A stretch of DNA of 64,000 bases from Galbibacter sp048266365 (lineage in GTDB: Bacteria; Bacteroidota; Bacteroidia; Flavobacteriales; Flavobacteriaceae). The position numbers and the translations under genes were made by a program. Positions 42,471 through 51,369 of this stretch are shown here, piece by piece (within the stretch, counting starts at the first letter, position 1; the number at the start of each line of letters is the position of its first letter). The stretch covers positions 124,001 through 188,000 of the forward strand of contig NZ_JBLWZP010000005.1 in the NCBI RefSeq assembly GCF_048266365.1, written 5' to 3'. The notes under the pieces were generated by a model that did no database searches, was not told the origin of the DNA, and saw only the letters and a list, made by a program, of their open reading frames with translations.

Positions 42471-43682
42471 TCAAGACAACATTTTCTGAGCTAATTTCAC
42501 AGCCGACACCAAAGTGTCTATCTCTTCCTTGGTATTATAAAAGGCAAAGCTTGCCCTCACTGTTCCGGGTATTTTAAAATAATCCATTATCGGTTGAGCA
42601 CAATGATGTCCCGTTCTAACAGCAACCCCCAATTTATCTACAATCGAACCCACATCGTAAGGATGTATTCCCTCGAGATTAAACGAAATTACCGCAGCTT
42701 TATGTGCCGATTCACCATAGATTTTTAGACCTGGAATCTTTCTGAGTTCTGCAGTACCATAAACAAGCAACTCATTCTCATAGTCGTTAATTTGCTGGAA
42801 ACCTATCGAGTTCATATAATCAATTGCAGCCCCGAAGGCAATACCACCACAAATATTAGGTGTTCCGGCTTCAAATTTATGTGGTAAATCTGCATAGGTG
42901 GTCTTTTCAAAACTCACCTCAGCTATCATTTCTCCCCCACCTTGATAAGGCGGAAGTTTGCTAAGCCATTCTTCTTTTCCGTACAACATACCCACTCCGG
43001 TTGGTCCACACATCTTATGTGCAGAGGCTACGTAGAAATCCGCGTCCAGCGCTTGAACATCAGGTTTGATATGTGGTGTGGCCTGAGCACCATCGATCAG
43101 TACAGCAGCGCCAACTTGGTGTGCCTTCTCTATGATGAGTTCAATGGGATTGATCACTCCAAGTGCATTTGATACGTGATTGCAAAACACCAATTTTGTG
43201 CGTTCAGATAGAAGCCCTTCATAAGCCTCTATGTCCAAAACACCATGGTCATTCATAGGAATCACCTTTAAGATCGCTTCTGTGCGCTCGCAAAGCATTT
43301 GCCAAGGCACAATATTGGAGTGGTGTTCAAGAGCAGAAACGATAAGTTCGTCACCTTTTTTCAAAAGGCTAGAAAAACCATTAGCCACTAGGTTAATACC
43401 ATGAGTAGTTCCTGAGGTAAATATAATTTCTCGCGTAAATTTAGCATTAAAATGAGCTCTTATCTTTTCGCGGGCTTGTTCGTATTTATCAGTAGCTTCT
43501 TGAGATAAGCTGTGCACCCCCCTATGGATATTTGCATTGTAATTTGCATAGTAATCAACAATGCAATCGATCACCACCTGAGGTGTTTGAGAGGTGGCAG
43601 CATTATCAAAATACACCAAGGGATGATCGTTAACCTTCCGATTTAAAATAGGAAAGTCAGAACGTATTTTTTGTATATCCAT
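42471..43682 (-). CDS. sufS: Cysteine desulfurase SufS
   Basis: A 403-residue PLP enzyme that takes sulfur from cysteine for Fe-S cluster assembly. Class II desulfurase features: YFDNAATSQTP, TSGTTHGINLVA, HHSNIVPW, the PLP lysine in ASAHKMCGPTGVG and the active cysteine in RTGHHCAQPIMD. First gene of a sufS-sufE-sufT-DUF2480 run. sufBCD, often upstream in related genomes, are not present; a divergent serine hydrolase lies there instead. Confidence 0.97.
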   Translation of the reverse strand: MDIQKIRSDFPILNRKVNDHPLVYFDNAATSQTPQVVIDCIVDYYANYNANIHRGVHSLSQEATDKYEQAREKIRAHFNAKFTREIIFTSGTTHGINLVANGFSSLLKKGDELIVSALEHHSNIVPWQMLCERTEAILKVIPMNDHGVLDIEAYEGLLSERTKLVFCNHVSNALGVINPIELIIEKAHQVGAAVLIDGAQATPHIKPDVQALDADFYVASAHKMCGPTGVGMLYGKEEWLSKLPPYQGGGEMIAEVSFEKTTYADLPHKFEAGTPNICGGIAFGAAIDYMNSIGFQQINDYENELLVYGTAELRKIPGLKIYGESAHKAAVISFNLEGIHPYDVGSIVDKLGVAVRTGHHCAQPIMDYFKIPGTVRASFAFYNTKEEIDTLVSAVKLAQKMLS

Positions 43683-43700
43683 TATAACAATTCTTTACTA

Positions 43701-43708
43701 CAAAAATA
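43701..43708 (-). promoter_or_regulatory. -7 element of the suf run
   Basis: The minus strand reads TATTTTTG, 18 bases upstream of the sufS ATG. No well-spaced TTTG. Confidence 0.4.
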
Positions 43709-43872
43709 AGCAACTGATCGCTAAGATTAAAGGCTAATGCCTTTAATTTAAATATCTTTTGACTGTACACCCCTAAGGAGATCCAATCGCTAAATTTGTA
43801 ATGCCTGGTGAAAAACAGTACCCTTCTTTAGCATTAAATTTCTAATTTAGTAATTACTTAAACCTAAACACC

Positions 43873-45225
43873 GTGAAAAACTTTAAACGCATCTTACTTT
43901 ACACACTACTCTTTTTTGTTTTGATTCTCATTTATGCGGGATATACCAATTACCCCAAACTCGAACTCATCAGTGGATTTGCGGCCAAAAACATATGTTC
44001 TTGCAAATTTATTGATCAACGAGCAATAGATTATACAGAAACTAACGATAATAATTTTTCACCTGTTAACCTGGCTGAAAACAGTGTGGATTTGGAACAG
44101 AAAACGGCTACCGCTGATGTTTTTGGCCTAAAGGAGAGGACCGCAATTTACAGAAAGGGCTTAGGATGTGTGTTAGTTCCGCAAAATAAGATCCTAGGAG
44201 ATCTAATAGCGCAGCAACCAAGACGAATACTTGCACCTAAACCCTTACCCTTTCCTTATGGAGACGCTCTACAAAAGGACACTGTTTTTTCAACAATTGA
44301 TTACAATCAAATCCAACATACTGTAGACGCTGCGTTTAAAAATAATGACATTCAAAAAACCAGAGCTGTGCTAGTGATCTACAAGGATCAAATAATCGCA
44401 GAACGCTACGCCGACTCCCTGAATCGCAACAGCAGATTATTAGGTTGGTCCATGACCAAAAGTGTATTGGCTACGCTGTATGGTATTTTATCCTTTGATC
44501 GGGGATTTAAAATTGATCAGCCTGCTAAGGTTGAAGCATGGAGAAATGATCAACGTGCAGAGATCACCTATGCAGACTTATTTCATATGAACAGTGGACT
44601 AGAGTGGGAAGAGGATTATTCTCAGATATCTGATGTTACTAAAATGCTTTTCCAAGCCGAGGACATGAGTAAAGTGCAGGCAGAAAAACAAGCAGCATTC
44701 CCGCCTAACACTCATTTTAATTATTCTTCAGGAACCACCAATTTACTCGCGGGTCTGCTACGAAAAGAGTTTGACTCCTATCAGCAGTACCTCAACTTTC
44801 CGTATGATAAGCTCATCGATCGCATCGGCATGAACAGTATGGTTTTAGAAACTGATGCAGCGGGTAATTTTGTAGGCTCATCATACGGTTGGGCTACCAC
44901 CAGAGATTGGGGAAAATTTGGTCTATTGTACTTGCATCAAGGAAACTGGAATGGCGATCAGCTTTTCGATAAAAAATGGATTGATTTTGTAACCACTCCT
45001 GCCGCAAATTCCGCAAAGGAATATGGAGGTCATTTCTGGTTAAACACACCGGAAAAACTTCCAGATGCACCCATGGATACCTATTATGCAGATGGCTTCC
45101 AGGGACAGCGCGTTTATATTGTGCCTTCCAAGGATTTAGTCGTAGTTCGCTTAGGCTTAGCATCCACAGCGTATTTTGATTTTAATGCCTTTTTAAGCGG
45201 GATAACCCAAGCAATAAACCACTAG
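43873..45225 (+). CDS. Membrane-anchored serine hydrolase, beta-lactamase/class C PBP family
   Basis: A 450-residue protein with an N-terminal membrane helix (residues 5-25) and a periplasmic beta-lactamase-like domain (about 160-440). The catalytic SxxK is in GWSMTKSVLA and the second motif is YSSGTTNLL (YxS). The last part contains DGFQGQRVYIVP in place of a canonical KTG box. Relatives act as esterases, D-aminopeptidases or carboxypeptidases; the substrate is unknown. It starts at GTG, and its stop codon overlaps that of the convergent bioA. Confidence 0.88.
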   Translation: MKNFKRILLYTLLFFVLILIYAGYTNYPKLELISGFAAKNICSCKFIDQRAIDYTETNDNNFSPVNLAENSVDLEQKTATADVFGLKERTAIYRKGLGCVLVPQNKILGDLIAQQPRRILAPKPLPFPYGDALQKDTVFSTIDYNQIQHTVDAAFKNNDIQKTRAVLVIYKDQIIAERYADSLNRNSRLLGWSMTKSVLATLYGILSFDRGFKIDQPAKVEAWRNDQRAEITYADLFHMNSGLEWEEDYSQISDVTKMLFQAEDMSKVQAEKQAAFPPNTHFNYSSGTTNLLAGLLRKEFDSYQQYLNFPYDKLIDRIGMNSMVLETDAAGNFVGSSYGWATTRDWGKFGLLYLHQGNWNGDQLFDKKWIDFVTTPAANSAKEYGGHFWLNTPEKLPDAPMDTYYADGFQGQRVYIVPSKDLVVVRLGLASTAYFDFNAFLSGITQAINH

Positions 45226-46490
45226 ACAACTGTATCCAATAACTCTTCAATTCCGTTGTATATACGCTCTAGCTGCTGGTCAGTAATCACATAAGAGGAT
45301 GCGATGTAGATGGTATTCCCTAAGGGACGCATAAACAGATGATTTGCTAAAAAATAATCAAACATTTTTTTTCGCAAATCCCCATAACGCTCCATATTCA
45401 CCGCTAAATCAAGCGCATAAATGGTACCGCATTGTCTTGTTCCAGCCACTTTTGGATGCTGCTTTATTTTTTGATCGAAAGCCTTATGCGATGCGATAAC
45501 TCTTTGAATGTTTTGTTGCATGGCTTCACTCTGCAAAAGGTCTATTCCTGCTATGGCTGCAGCACATGCCACAGGATTTGCGCTATAAGTATGCCCGTGG
45601 AATAATCCCTTACTCATATCATCACTGTAGAACGCATTGTAGACATTTAAGGTGCAACTCGTGATAGCCATTGGGACCATTCCACCTGTGAGCGCCTTAC
45701 TGAGGCACATTATATCAGGTTGATTATTTAAATGCAATGAGGCGAAGTGTTTTCCGGTTTTACCAAAACCCGTCATTACCTCGTCAGCAATAGTCAGCAC
45801 TTGCTGTCTCTGACACTCTCCAATGAGTGCGTCCAAGCCTTCTGCATCGTTCATTTTCATAGCTGCCGCACCCTGAACTAAAGGCTCATAAATAAAGGCC
45901 GCTACAGCCTCTTCCTCTAGGATTGCTTTTAGTTGATTTAAAACCTCCTCCCTATTCTCTGAGGTTGGTGCAGGAATACGCTTGACATTTAAAAAGAAAT
46001 CTTCGAAAGGTCCGTTGTACACCGATAATCCGGAAACAGACATTGCGCCAAAAGTATCTCCATGAAAGCCCTCCTCCAAAGCAATCAACACCTGACGTTT
46101 CTCCCCTTGATTAAAGTAATATTGTAATGCCATTTTTATGGCAACATCCACTGAGGTAGAGCCATTGTCGGAGAAGAATAACTTTTGTTGATTATCGGGT
46201 AAAATTGCAATTAGCTTTTCTGAAAGCTCAACTGCCGGTTCGTGAGTCAGCCCGGCAAAAACAACCTGATCTAGGGTTTCTACTTGTCTTTTAACCCGCT
46301 CCACTATAGCCTCATTACAATGGCCATATGCGGAAGTATACCAAGAGGCAATTCCATCGATATATTCGCCTCCCTTATCATCGTACAATACCGCACCCTT
46401 TGCTCTTGTTATTGCAATACTGTCTGGACTGGTTTTATGCTGGGTTAAAGGATGCCAAAGATGCTTTTTATCGCGCTGAGAAAGTGTCAT
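45222..46490 (-). CDS. bioA: Adenosylmethionine-8-amino-7-oxononanoate aminotransferase
   Basis: A 422-residue PLP aminotransferase converting KAPA to DAPA in biotin synthesis. Key motifs: HLWHPLTQHKT, DGIASWYTSAYGH, FFSDNGSTSVDVAIKMALQY, IADEVMTGFGKTGKHFA and the PLP lysine in CLSKALTGGMVPMA, then HGHTYSANPVACAAA. I start at MTLSQRDKKHLWHP; a longer frame adds 15 atypical residues. It is the last biotin gene of the run. Confidence 0.96.
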   Translation of the reverse strand: MTLSQRDKKHLWHPLTQHKTSPDSIAITRAKGAVLYDDKGGEYIDGIASWYTSAYGHCNEAIVERVKRQVETLDQVVFAGLTHEPAVELSEKLIAILPDNQQKLFFSDNGSTSVDVAIKMALQYYFNQGEKRQVLIALEEGFHGDTFGAMSVSGLSVYNGPFEDFFLNVKRIPAPTSENREEVLNQLKAILEEEAVAAFIYEPLVQGAAAMKMNDAEGLDALIGECQRQQVLTIADEVMTGFGKTGKHFASLHLNNQPDIMCLSKALTGGMVPMAITSCTLNVYNAFYSDDMSKGLFHGHTYSANPVACAAAIAGIDLLQSEAMQQNIQRVIASHKAFDQKIKQHPKVAGTRQCGTIYALDLAVNMERYGDLRKKMFDYFLANHLFMRPLGNTIYIASSYVITDQQLERIYNGIEELLDTVV

Positions 46491-46666
46491 TTTCAATTTA
46501 ATTAATGGGATTTCAGTACAAAGATGAGGATTCATCTGCGCAATTAAAACTAATTTAAATTATAAGTTTTAATATATCGCCGAGACTAAAATTACCTGAG
46601 CTAGCCAGAATGGTTATGAAAAGCAACCGGGGCCACTTTTATTATGATTTCCTATAAAAGAAGATA

Positions 46667-47146
46667 TTATTTTACCAATTCAAAGTAGGGCTCTGTCCCA
46701 TCTTCATCAGACCAAATCAATTCATTATTCAACCAAAGTGTTTTGATCTTAACCAAGTTATTTCTCCTATAGATTTCACTTCTTAAAGTGTCTGTATCAG
46801 TTGCATTCCATTGAATATAGGTTATTGGTTGTGCTTCGGTATCAGCGTTGTTTAAAAAAACGCTAATTCGATATTCCGATACTGGAGCATAATCGTAAAT
46901 CACGTAGTTTCTGGGATAATCCATGTTCCCGTCATACACTTCCTCAACCGCCCCATTTACTACATAAAACAGTTTAATTTCAGACGAATTAAGGGTGTTT
47001 TCATTTTCAGGATTTAACAGATCATTACCCTGACTATCTTTAATACTAAATTCAACGCCAACGTCATAAACGAATTGTTTTGGACTGTCGTCGGAACTAC
47101 AACTACATAATAGAGTAATGACAACAACGGCTAATAAAATTCTCAT
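46667..47146 (-). CDS. Small lipoprotein of unknown function
   Basis: A 159-residue protein with a signal peptide and lipobox (VVITLLCSCSSDDSP), so it is a membrane-anchored lipoprotein with the SSDD motif common in flavobacterial lipoproteins. The mature part looks like a beta-rich domain (VYDVGVEFSIKDSQGNDLLNP, RISVFLNN) with no family I recognise. It lies between bioD and bioA on the same strand, 70 bases after bioD, but nothing links it to biotin synthesis. Confidence 0.78.
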   Translation of the reverse strand: MRILLAVVVITLLCSCSSDDSPKQFVYDVGVEFSIKDSQGNDLLNPENENTLNSSEIKLFYVVNGAVEEVYDGNMDYPRNYVIYDYAPVSEYRISVFLNNADTEAQPITYIQWNATDTDTLRSEIYRRNNLVKIKTLWLNNELIWSDEDGTEPYFELVK

Positions 47147-47216
47147 GGTTTGGCATGAACTTGGCCAGAAGATAATTTATTCTATACTGAAATTCCTCTT
47201 TAAAAGAAAAACTTTT

Positions 47217-47867
47217 TCAGGATACTTGTTTAGTATGTGGTCTTTGAGAAAATTGAATTAGATTTTCATTGAAGTGTGCTGCATAATTACGAATCACTTC
47301 CGGAGTAAATTCCTTCTCCTCTTCTATTCGTCCAATTATTGGAACATTGGTCATTTTATGAATAATCTGTTCGGTAGTAGGATGCTCTTTTCCACTAAAG
47401 ATAATGGATACATCAAAACCTTTTTGTTTCAGTAGGTTTACCGTTAACAAGGTATGATTGATACTTCCCAAATAGTGTCTTGACACGACAATAATTTTAA
47501 AATCTTTAGCGATGATATCCAATATAGTATGCTGCTCGTTGAGTGGTACCAAAACCCCTCCGGCTCCTTCAATTACCAAATGGTTATCTGTTTGAGGAAG
47601 CTGTATATTATCAACATCAATGGTTATACCATCCAAGGCTGCTGAGGCATGTGGACTTATGGGTATCTTGAGGGCATAACTATTGGGATGGAACTTGGTG
47701 TTGTTGTTGGATATTAGCGCTTTTACTTTGTGCGTATCCGAATTGTCCAAATCTCCAGATTGAATAGGTTTCCAATAATCAGCCTCTAAGGATTCAGCAA
47801 TAATAGCTGAGGCAATAGTCTTTCCAACCTCAGTAGAGATTCCGGTTACAAAAAATACAGATTTCAT
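47217..47867 (-). CDS. bioD: Dethiobiotin synthase
   Basis: A 216-residue ATP-dependent carboxylase forming dethiobiotin from DAPA. Motifs: FFVTGISTEVGKTIASAII (P-loop), YWKPIQSGDLD (substrate lysine region), VIEGAGGVLVPLNEQHT and VVSRHYLGSINHTLLT. Located 50 bases after bioF on the same strand. Confidence 0.95.
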   Translation of the reverse strand: MKSVFFVTGISTEVGKTIASAIIAESLEADYWKPIQSGDLDNSDTHKVKALISNNNTKFHPNSYALKIPISPHASAALDGITIDVDNIQLPQTDNHLVIEGAGGVLVPLNEQHTILDIIAKDFKIIVVSRHYLGSINHTLLTVNLLKQKGFDVSIIFSGKEHPTTEQIIHKMTNVPIIGRIEEEKEFTPEVIRNYAAHFNENLIQFSQRPHTKQVS

Positions 47868-47917
47868 GATATATAGTTAGTGCTACAGGCTGTTAAAATA
47901 CAAAAACAGCACAATTT

Positions 47918-49075
47918 TTAAGGTATAAGTTGCTTTAAAACACCTGATATTTCGTCAAAAGTATTAAAACTGTGCAAACAAAAACGAATTCTTTCAAAAT
48001 CCATTGGAACAGTTGGGGATAAAATTGGTCTTACATCAAAACCGGCCCCATTCAATCTATAGCCCAGTTTTTTTACCTGTTCATTGCCCGGTACAATTAG
48101 GCATTGAATCGCAGAATTACTCGGCAAATAGTTTTCATTGTCAAGCCCTAAGGATTTTAATTCAGCTTTAAAAAATTCAATATTTCGAAGCAATTTTGAG
48201 CGCTGTTGGCGATAAAAAGAGTCTGACTTGTCTTGACCCATTATACCATATCGGGTATAAATAACCCCAATACTATGTGGCGAGAGTGCGGTAGTATACA
48301 TAAAACTACGTGCGAAATTATATAGGTAAACTTTCAAAAGCTCGCTCCCCAAAACCGCCGCACCGTGGCATCCTAGCGCTTTACCAAATGTGACGATTCT
48401 AGCAAAAACACGATTATTTAAATCCACGGACTGCACCATACCCTCCCCTTTCTCACCAAAAACCCCTACTGCATGGGCCTCATCAACAACTAAGTAGGCT
48501 CCAAAACTTTCCGTTAAAGCAATCATGGCTTTTAGATCCGGAGAATCTCCATCCATGGAAAATACCGATTCCGTCACCACATACAAGTTCCCTTGGTAGT
48601 TTTTATAGGCCTGCAGCACATTTTTTAAGTCCTCTAAATCATTGTGCTTGAATTTATAACTTTTGGCATTGCTGAGTTGAATTCCGTCACGTATACTGGC
48701 ATGGGCGAAGGCATCGTAAATCACTATATCTCCCCGCTGGGGTACAGCACTAAAAAATCCCAAATTGGCATCATAGCCGGAATTAAAAACCAAAGCAGCT
48801 TCAACACTGTGATATTTGGCTAAAAATTGCTCAAGGTTTTCATGCGCCTTATGATTCCCAGTTAAAAGCCGCGATCCTGTAGATCCATCGGAATCAAATT
48901 GCTGCATGTCCAGGTTAGCTTTACGCTGCTCTGCTGCCATAGTGCTGTGAGAAAATCCCAGGTAATCATTGGAAGAAAAATCCACCTCAAAATTACCTGT
49001 TGTGAGAACTCTAAGAGCGTTCTCCTGTTTTCTTTTTTGAATTTTGGCAAGGAGATTTTCTGGAAAAGCAGTCAT
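47918..49075 (-). CDS. bioF: 8-amino-7-oxononanoate synthase
   Basis: A 385-residue PLP enzyme of the alpha-oxoamine synthase family that condenses pimeloyl-thioester with alanine. Motifs: DFSSNDYLGFS, GSTGSRLLTGNHKAHENLE, FNSGYDANLGF, VVDEAHAVGVFGEKGEG and the PLP lysine in TFGKALGCHGAAVLG. As the first gene of bioF-bioD-lipoprotein-bioA it is called BioF rather than a ketobutyrate ligase or serine palmitoyltransferase. Confidence 0.93.
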   Translation of the reverse strand: MTAFPENLLAKIQKRKQENALRVLTTGNFEVDFSSNDYLGFSHSTMAAEQRKANLDMQQFDSDGSTGSRLLTGNHKAHENLEQFLAKYHSVEAALVFNSGYDANLGFFSAVPQRGDIVIYDAFAHASIRDGIQLSNAKSYKFKHNDLEDLKNVLQAYKNYQGNLYVVTESVFSMDGDSPDLKAMIALTESFGAYLVVDEAHAVGVFGEKGEGMVQSVDLNNRVFARIVTFGKALGCHGAAVLGSELLKVYLYNFARSFMYTTALSPHSIGVIYTRYGIMGQDKSDSFYRQQRSKLLRNIEFFKAELKSLGLDNENYLPSNSAIQCLIVPGNEQVKKLGYRLNGAGFDVRPILSPTVPMDFERIRFCLHSFNTFDEISGVLKQLIP

Positions 49076-49166
49076 GAGAAATTAAATTTATAAGTGTAAA
49101 TGTACATTACAATTCATTAAAATTGGTAACTTCAACCCCAAATGTAACCCAGATAAAATATTTGTT

Positions 49167-50948
49167 TTGAAGAAAATTATTTGTTTTTACACCCTGGTAT
49201 TTAGTGTTGTGATTCTCAATGCACAGCAGTCAGTTCTTTACACCATTTCATTTGACAAGGCTGAACATCATTTGGCCGATGTCAGTGTAACCTTTCCACA
49301 GACCGATTCTGACACACTCTACATTCGCATGAGTCGAAGCTCGCCAGGACGCTACGCCCTACATGAGTTTGCTAAAAATGTAAACAACCTCAGCGCTATA
49401 AATCAGCAAGGGGACACCATAGAGGTTCTCAGAAAAGACCCACATCAATGGATGATTCCAAACCCTAAGGGAACTACCACGGTCAATTACACCCTATTTG
49501 GTAACAGAGGTGATGGGACTTATGCACAAATCGATCTAAGTCACGCGCACTTAAACATTCCGGCGACTTTTATGTATGCTAAGGAGTTTTTCGATCATGC
49601 TGTAGAGGTCACCTTTGTGCCTAGAAAAGACTTGAATTGGAAAATAGCAACCCAATTGCCTTTTAAAGAAGGCAATACCTATACAGCACCTAATTTCCAA
49701 TACTTCTTTGATAGTCCAACAGAGCTCAGCAATTTTAATAAGCGCTCTTTCACCGTGGATTCCAATGGCAAGTCCTATACTATAGATTTTGTATTACACG
49801 ACCATAGTCCAGAGGATTTGTTAGATGCCTATTTTGAGCAGGTGAAACAAATTGTCTTGACCCAAAAAAATGTATATAAAGAACTTCCAGACTTTGACTA
49901 CCAGAAGTATACCTTTATCGCTTGCTATGTGACCAATGCCAGTGGAGATGGTATGGAGCACCGAAACTCGACGATATTAACAGATAGAGAAGGTTTAGAA
50001 AATGGAGGATTTAAAAACAATATAGGAACCGTATCTCATGAGTTTTTTCACGCATGGAACGTAGAGCGCCTTCGTCCAAAGGACCTGGAACCTTTTGACT
50101 ATTCCAAAGCGAACATGACAGGAACCTTATGGTTTGCCGAAGGTTTTACCAGCTATTATACCAACTTGACCCTTTGTAGGGCCGGGATTATAGATCAACA
50201 AGAATATGTCAAACGATTAAACGGCACCTTTAATTATGTGTGGAACTCTCCAGCTAGGGAACTCTACAACCCTATTGAAATGAGTTACCAAGCACCTTTT
50301 GTCGATGCTGCCACTGCTGTCGAAGAAATCGATCGCGGCAATACTTTTATCTCTTATTATTCCTATGGAAGCATGCTGGGACTAGCTTTAGATTTATCCT
50401 TAAGGCAAAAAGGATTAACACTAGATGATTACATGAGAGAAATGTGGAAAGCGCAAGGAAAAAGTGAGGAACCATATACCATCGACGATTTACATTTTAA
50501 TTTAAGTCTTTACGCAGGAAAAGATTTTGCTGATGAGTATTTCAACAGCTATATCTATAACGGTAAAATGCCTGATTTTAAAACCTTATTTGAAAGTGTG
50601 GGTATTGCTCTAGATCGTCAAGAAAATAAGCCATACGCCGGAATGCGAATAAGACAAAATTTAGTCACTTCCTATCCATTTATTGGAAGCCCGGCATATA
50701 GTGCTGGATTGACCAAAGGTGATCGTATTCTCGCTATAAATGATGTAGGATTAGAGCAGGATGCCAACTTAGATGAACTACTTTCAAAATTCAAAGTAGG
50801 TGAGTCTCTAAAAATCAGCTATAGTCGTTTTGGAATCAATCAAAACACAGAGCTCATATTGCAGCCTGATCCTACCTATGAGATTACTTTAGATTCTCGA
50901 GTAAAACGCAGGGTAGAAAAGCACCGCGATCGCTGGTTAGATAAATAG
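49167..50948 (+). CDS. M61 family metallopeptidase with PDZ domain
   Basis: A 593-residue secreted or periplasmic peptidase of the glycyl aminopeptidase family. Signal peptide KKIICFYTLVFSVVILNAQQ; an N-terminal beta domain; the zinc motif VSHEFFHAWNVERLRP near residue 295 with the third ligand in WFAEGFTSYY; and a C-terminal PDZ domain (GSPAYSAGLTKGDRILAIND, about 505-575). Translation must start at TTG, since no in-frame ATG precedes the signal peptide. Ends at a bidirectional terminator shared with atpC. Confidence 0.93.
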   Translation: MKKIICFYTLVFSVVILNAQQSVLYTISFDKAEHHLADVSVTFPQTDSDTLYIRMSRSSPGRYALHEFAKNVNNLSAINQQGDTIEVLRKDPHQWMIPNPKGTTTVNYTLFGNRGDGTYAQIDLSHAHLNIPATFMYAKEFFDHAVEVTFVPRKDLNWKIATQLPFKEGNTYTAPNFQYFFDSPTELSNFNKRSFTVDSNGKSYTIDFVLHDHSPEDLLDAYFEQVKQIVLTQKNVYKELPDFDYQKYTFIACYVTNASGDGMEHRNSTILTDREGLENGGFKNNIGTVSHEFFHAWNVERLRPKDLEPFDYSKANMTGTLWFAEGFTSYYTNLTLCRAGIIDQQEYVKRLNGTFNYVWNSPARELYNPIEMSYQAPFVDAATAVEEIDRGNTFISYYSYGSMLGLALDLSLRQKGLTLDDYMREMWKAQGKSEEPYTIDDLHFNLSLYAGKDFADEYFNSYIYNGKMPDFKTLFESVGIALDRQENKPYAGMRIRQNLVTSYPFIGSPAYSAGLTKGDRILAINDVGLEQDANLDELLSKFKVGESLKISYSRFGINQNTELILQPDPTYEITLDSRVKRRVEKHRDRWLDK

Positions 50949-50973
50949 AAAAAGTTGACCTAAATATATTCAT

Positions 50974-51013
50974 AAAAAAAGCGTCGATTCCATAACAGAA
51001 CGACGCTTTTTTT
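50974..51013. terminator. Bidirectional terminator between the M61 gene and atpC
   Basis: AAAAAAAGCGTCG pairs perfectly with CGACGCTTTTTTT across a 14-base loop. A tracts and T tracts on both sides suit both converging transcripts. Confidence 0.92.
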
Positions 51014-51035
51014 ATTGAGTAAAGTATTGGTTAAC

Positions 51036-51314
51036 TTATTCCGCCAATACGATAACTTTATTGTTATTCATCTCTACAGTACCACTGTTGATCGGTAAAA
51101 GAGTAACTCCTTTTTCGTCTCTTGAAAATCTGGAAGATACTTCTTTACTCAAGCTTACATCTCCGTAAATTTTCACATCCCCTTTACCTAGCAAAGACAC
51201 TATAGGTGCGTGATTATCTAACATTTGAAATTCACCGTCCACTCCGGGAACAGCAACCGAGGTTACTTCTCCCTTAAACAAGGTGGCTTCTGGTGTTACG
51301 ATTTCTAATAGCAT
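51036..51314 (-). CDS. atpC: ATP synthase epsilon subunit, short form
   Basis: A 92-residue F1 subunit. It contains the beta-sandwich domain (MLLEIVTPEATLFKGEVTSVAVPG, GEFQMLDNHAPIVSLLGKGDV) but ends after it, lacking the C-terminal helical hairpin that inhibits ATP hydrolysis in enzymes of about 135 residues. This short form is usual in Bacteroidota. It follows atpD by 55 bases. Confidence 0.93.
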   Translation of the reverse strand: MLLEIVTPEATLFKGEVTSVAVPGVDGEFQMLDNHAPIVSLLGKGDVKIYGDVSLSKEVSSRFSRDEKGVTLLPINSGTVEMNNNKVIVLAE

Positions 51315-51369
51315 ACTTTTTAATTCTAAAGGCAGCAGCTTAAAAACTTAACCGATGCCAAGGTTCATA

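Noticed and set aside
46491..46535. Longer start for bioA
   Set aside because: The added residues are atypical and MTLSQRDKKHLWHP matches the normal beginning of BioA.
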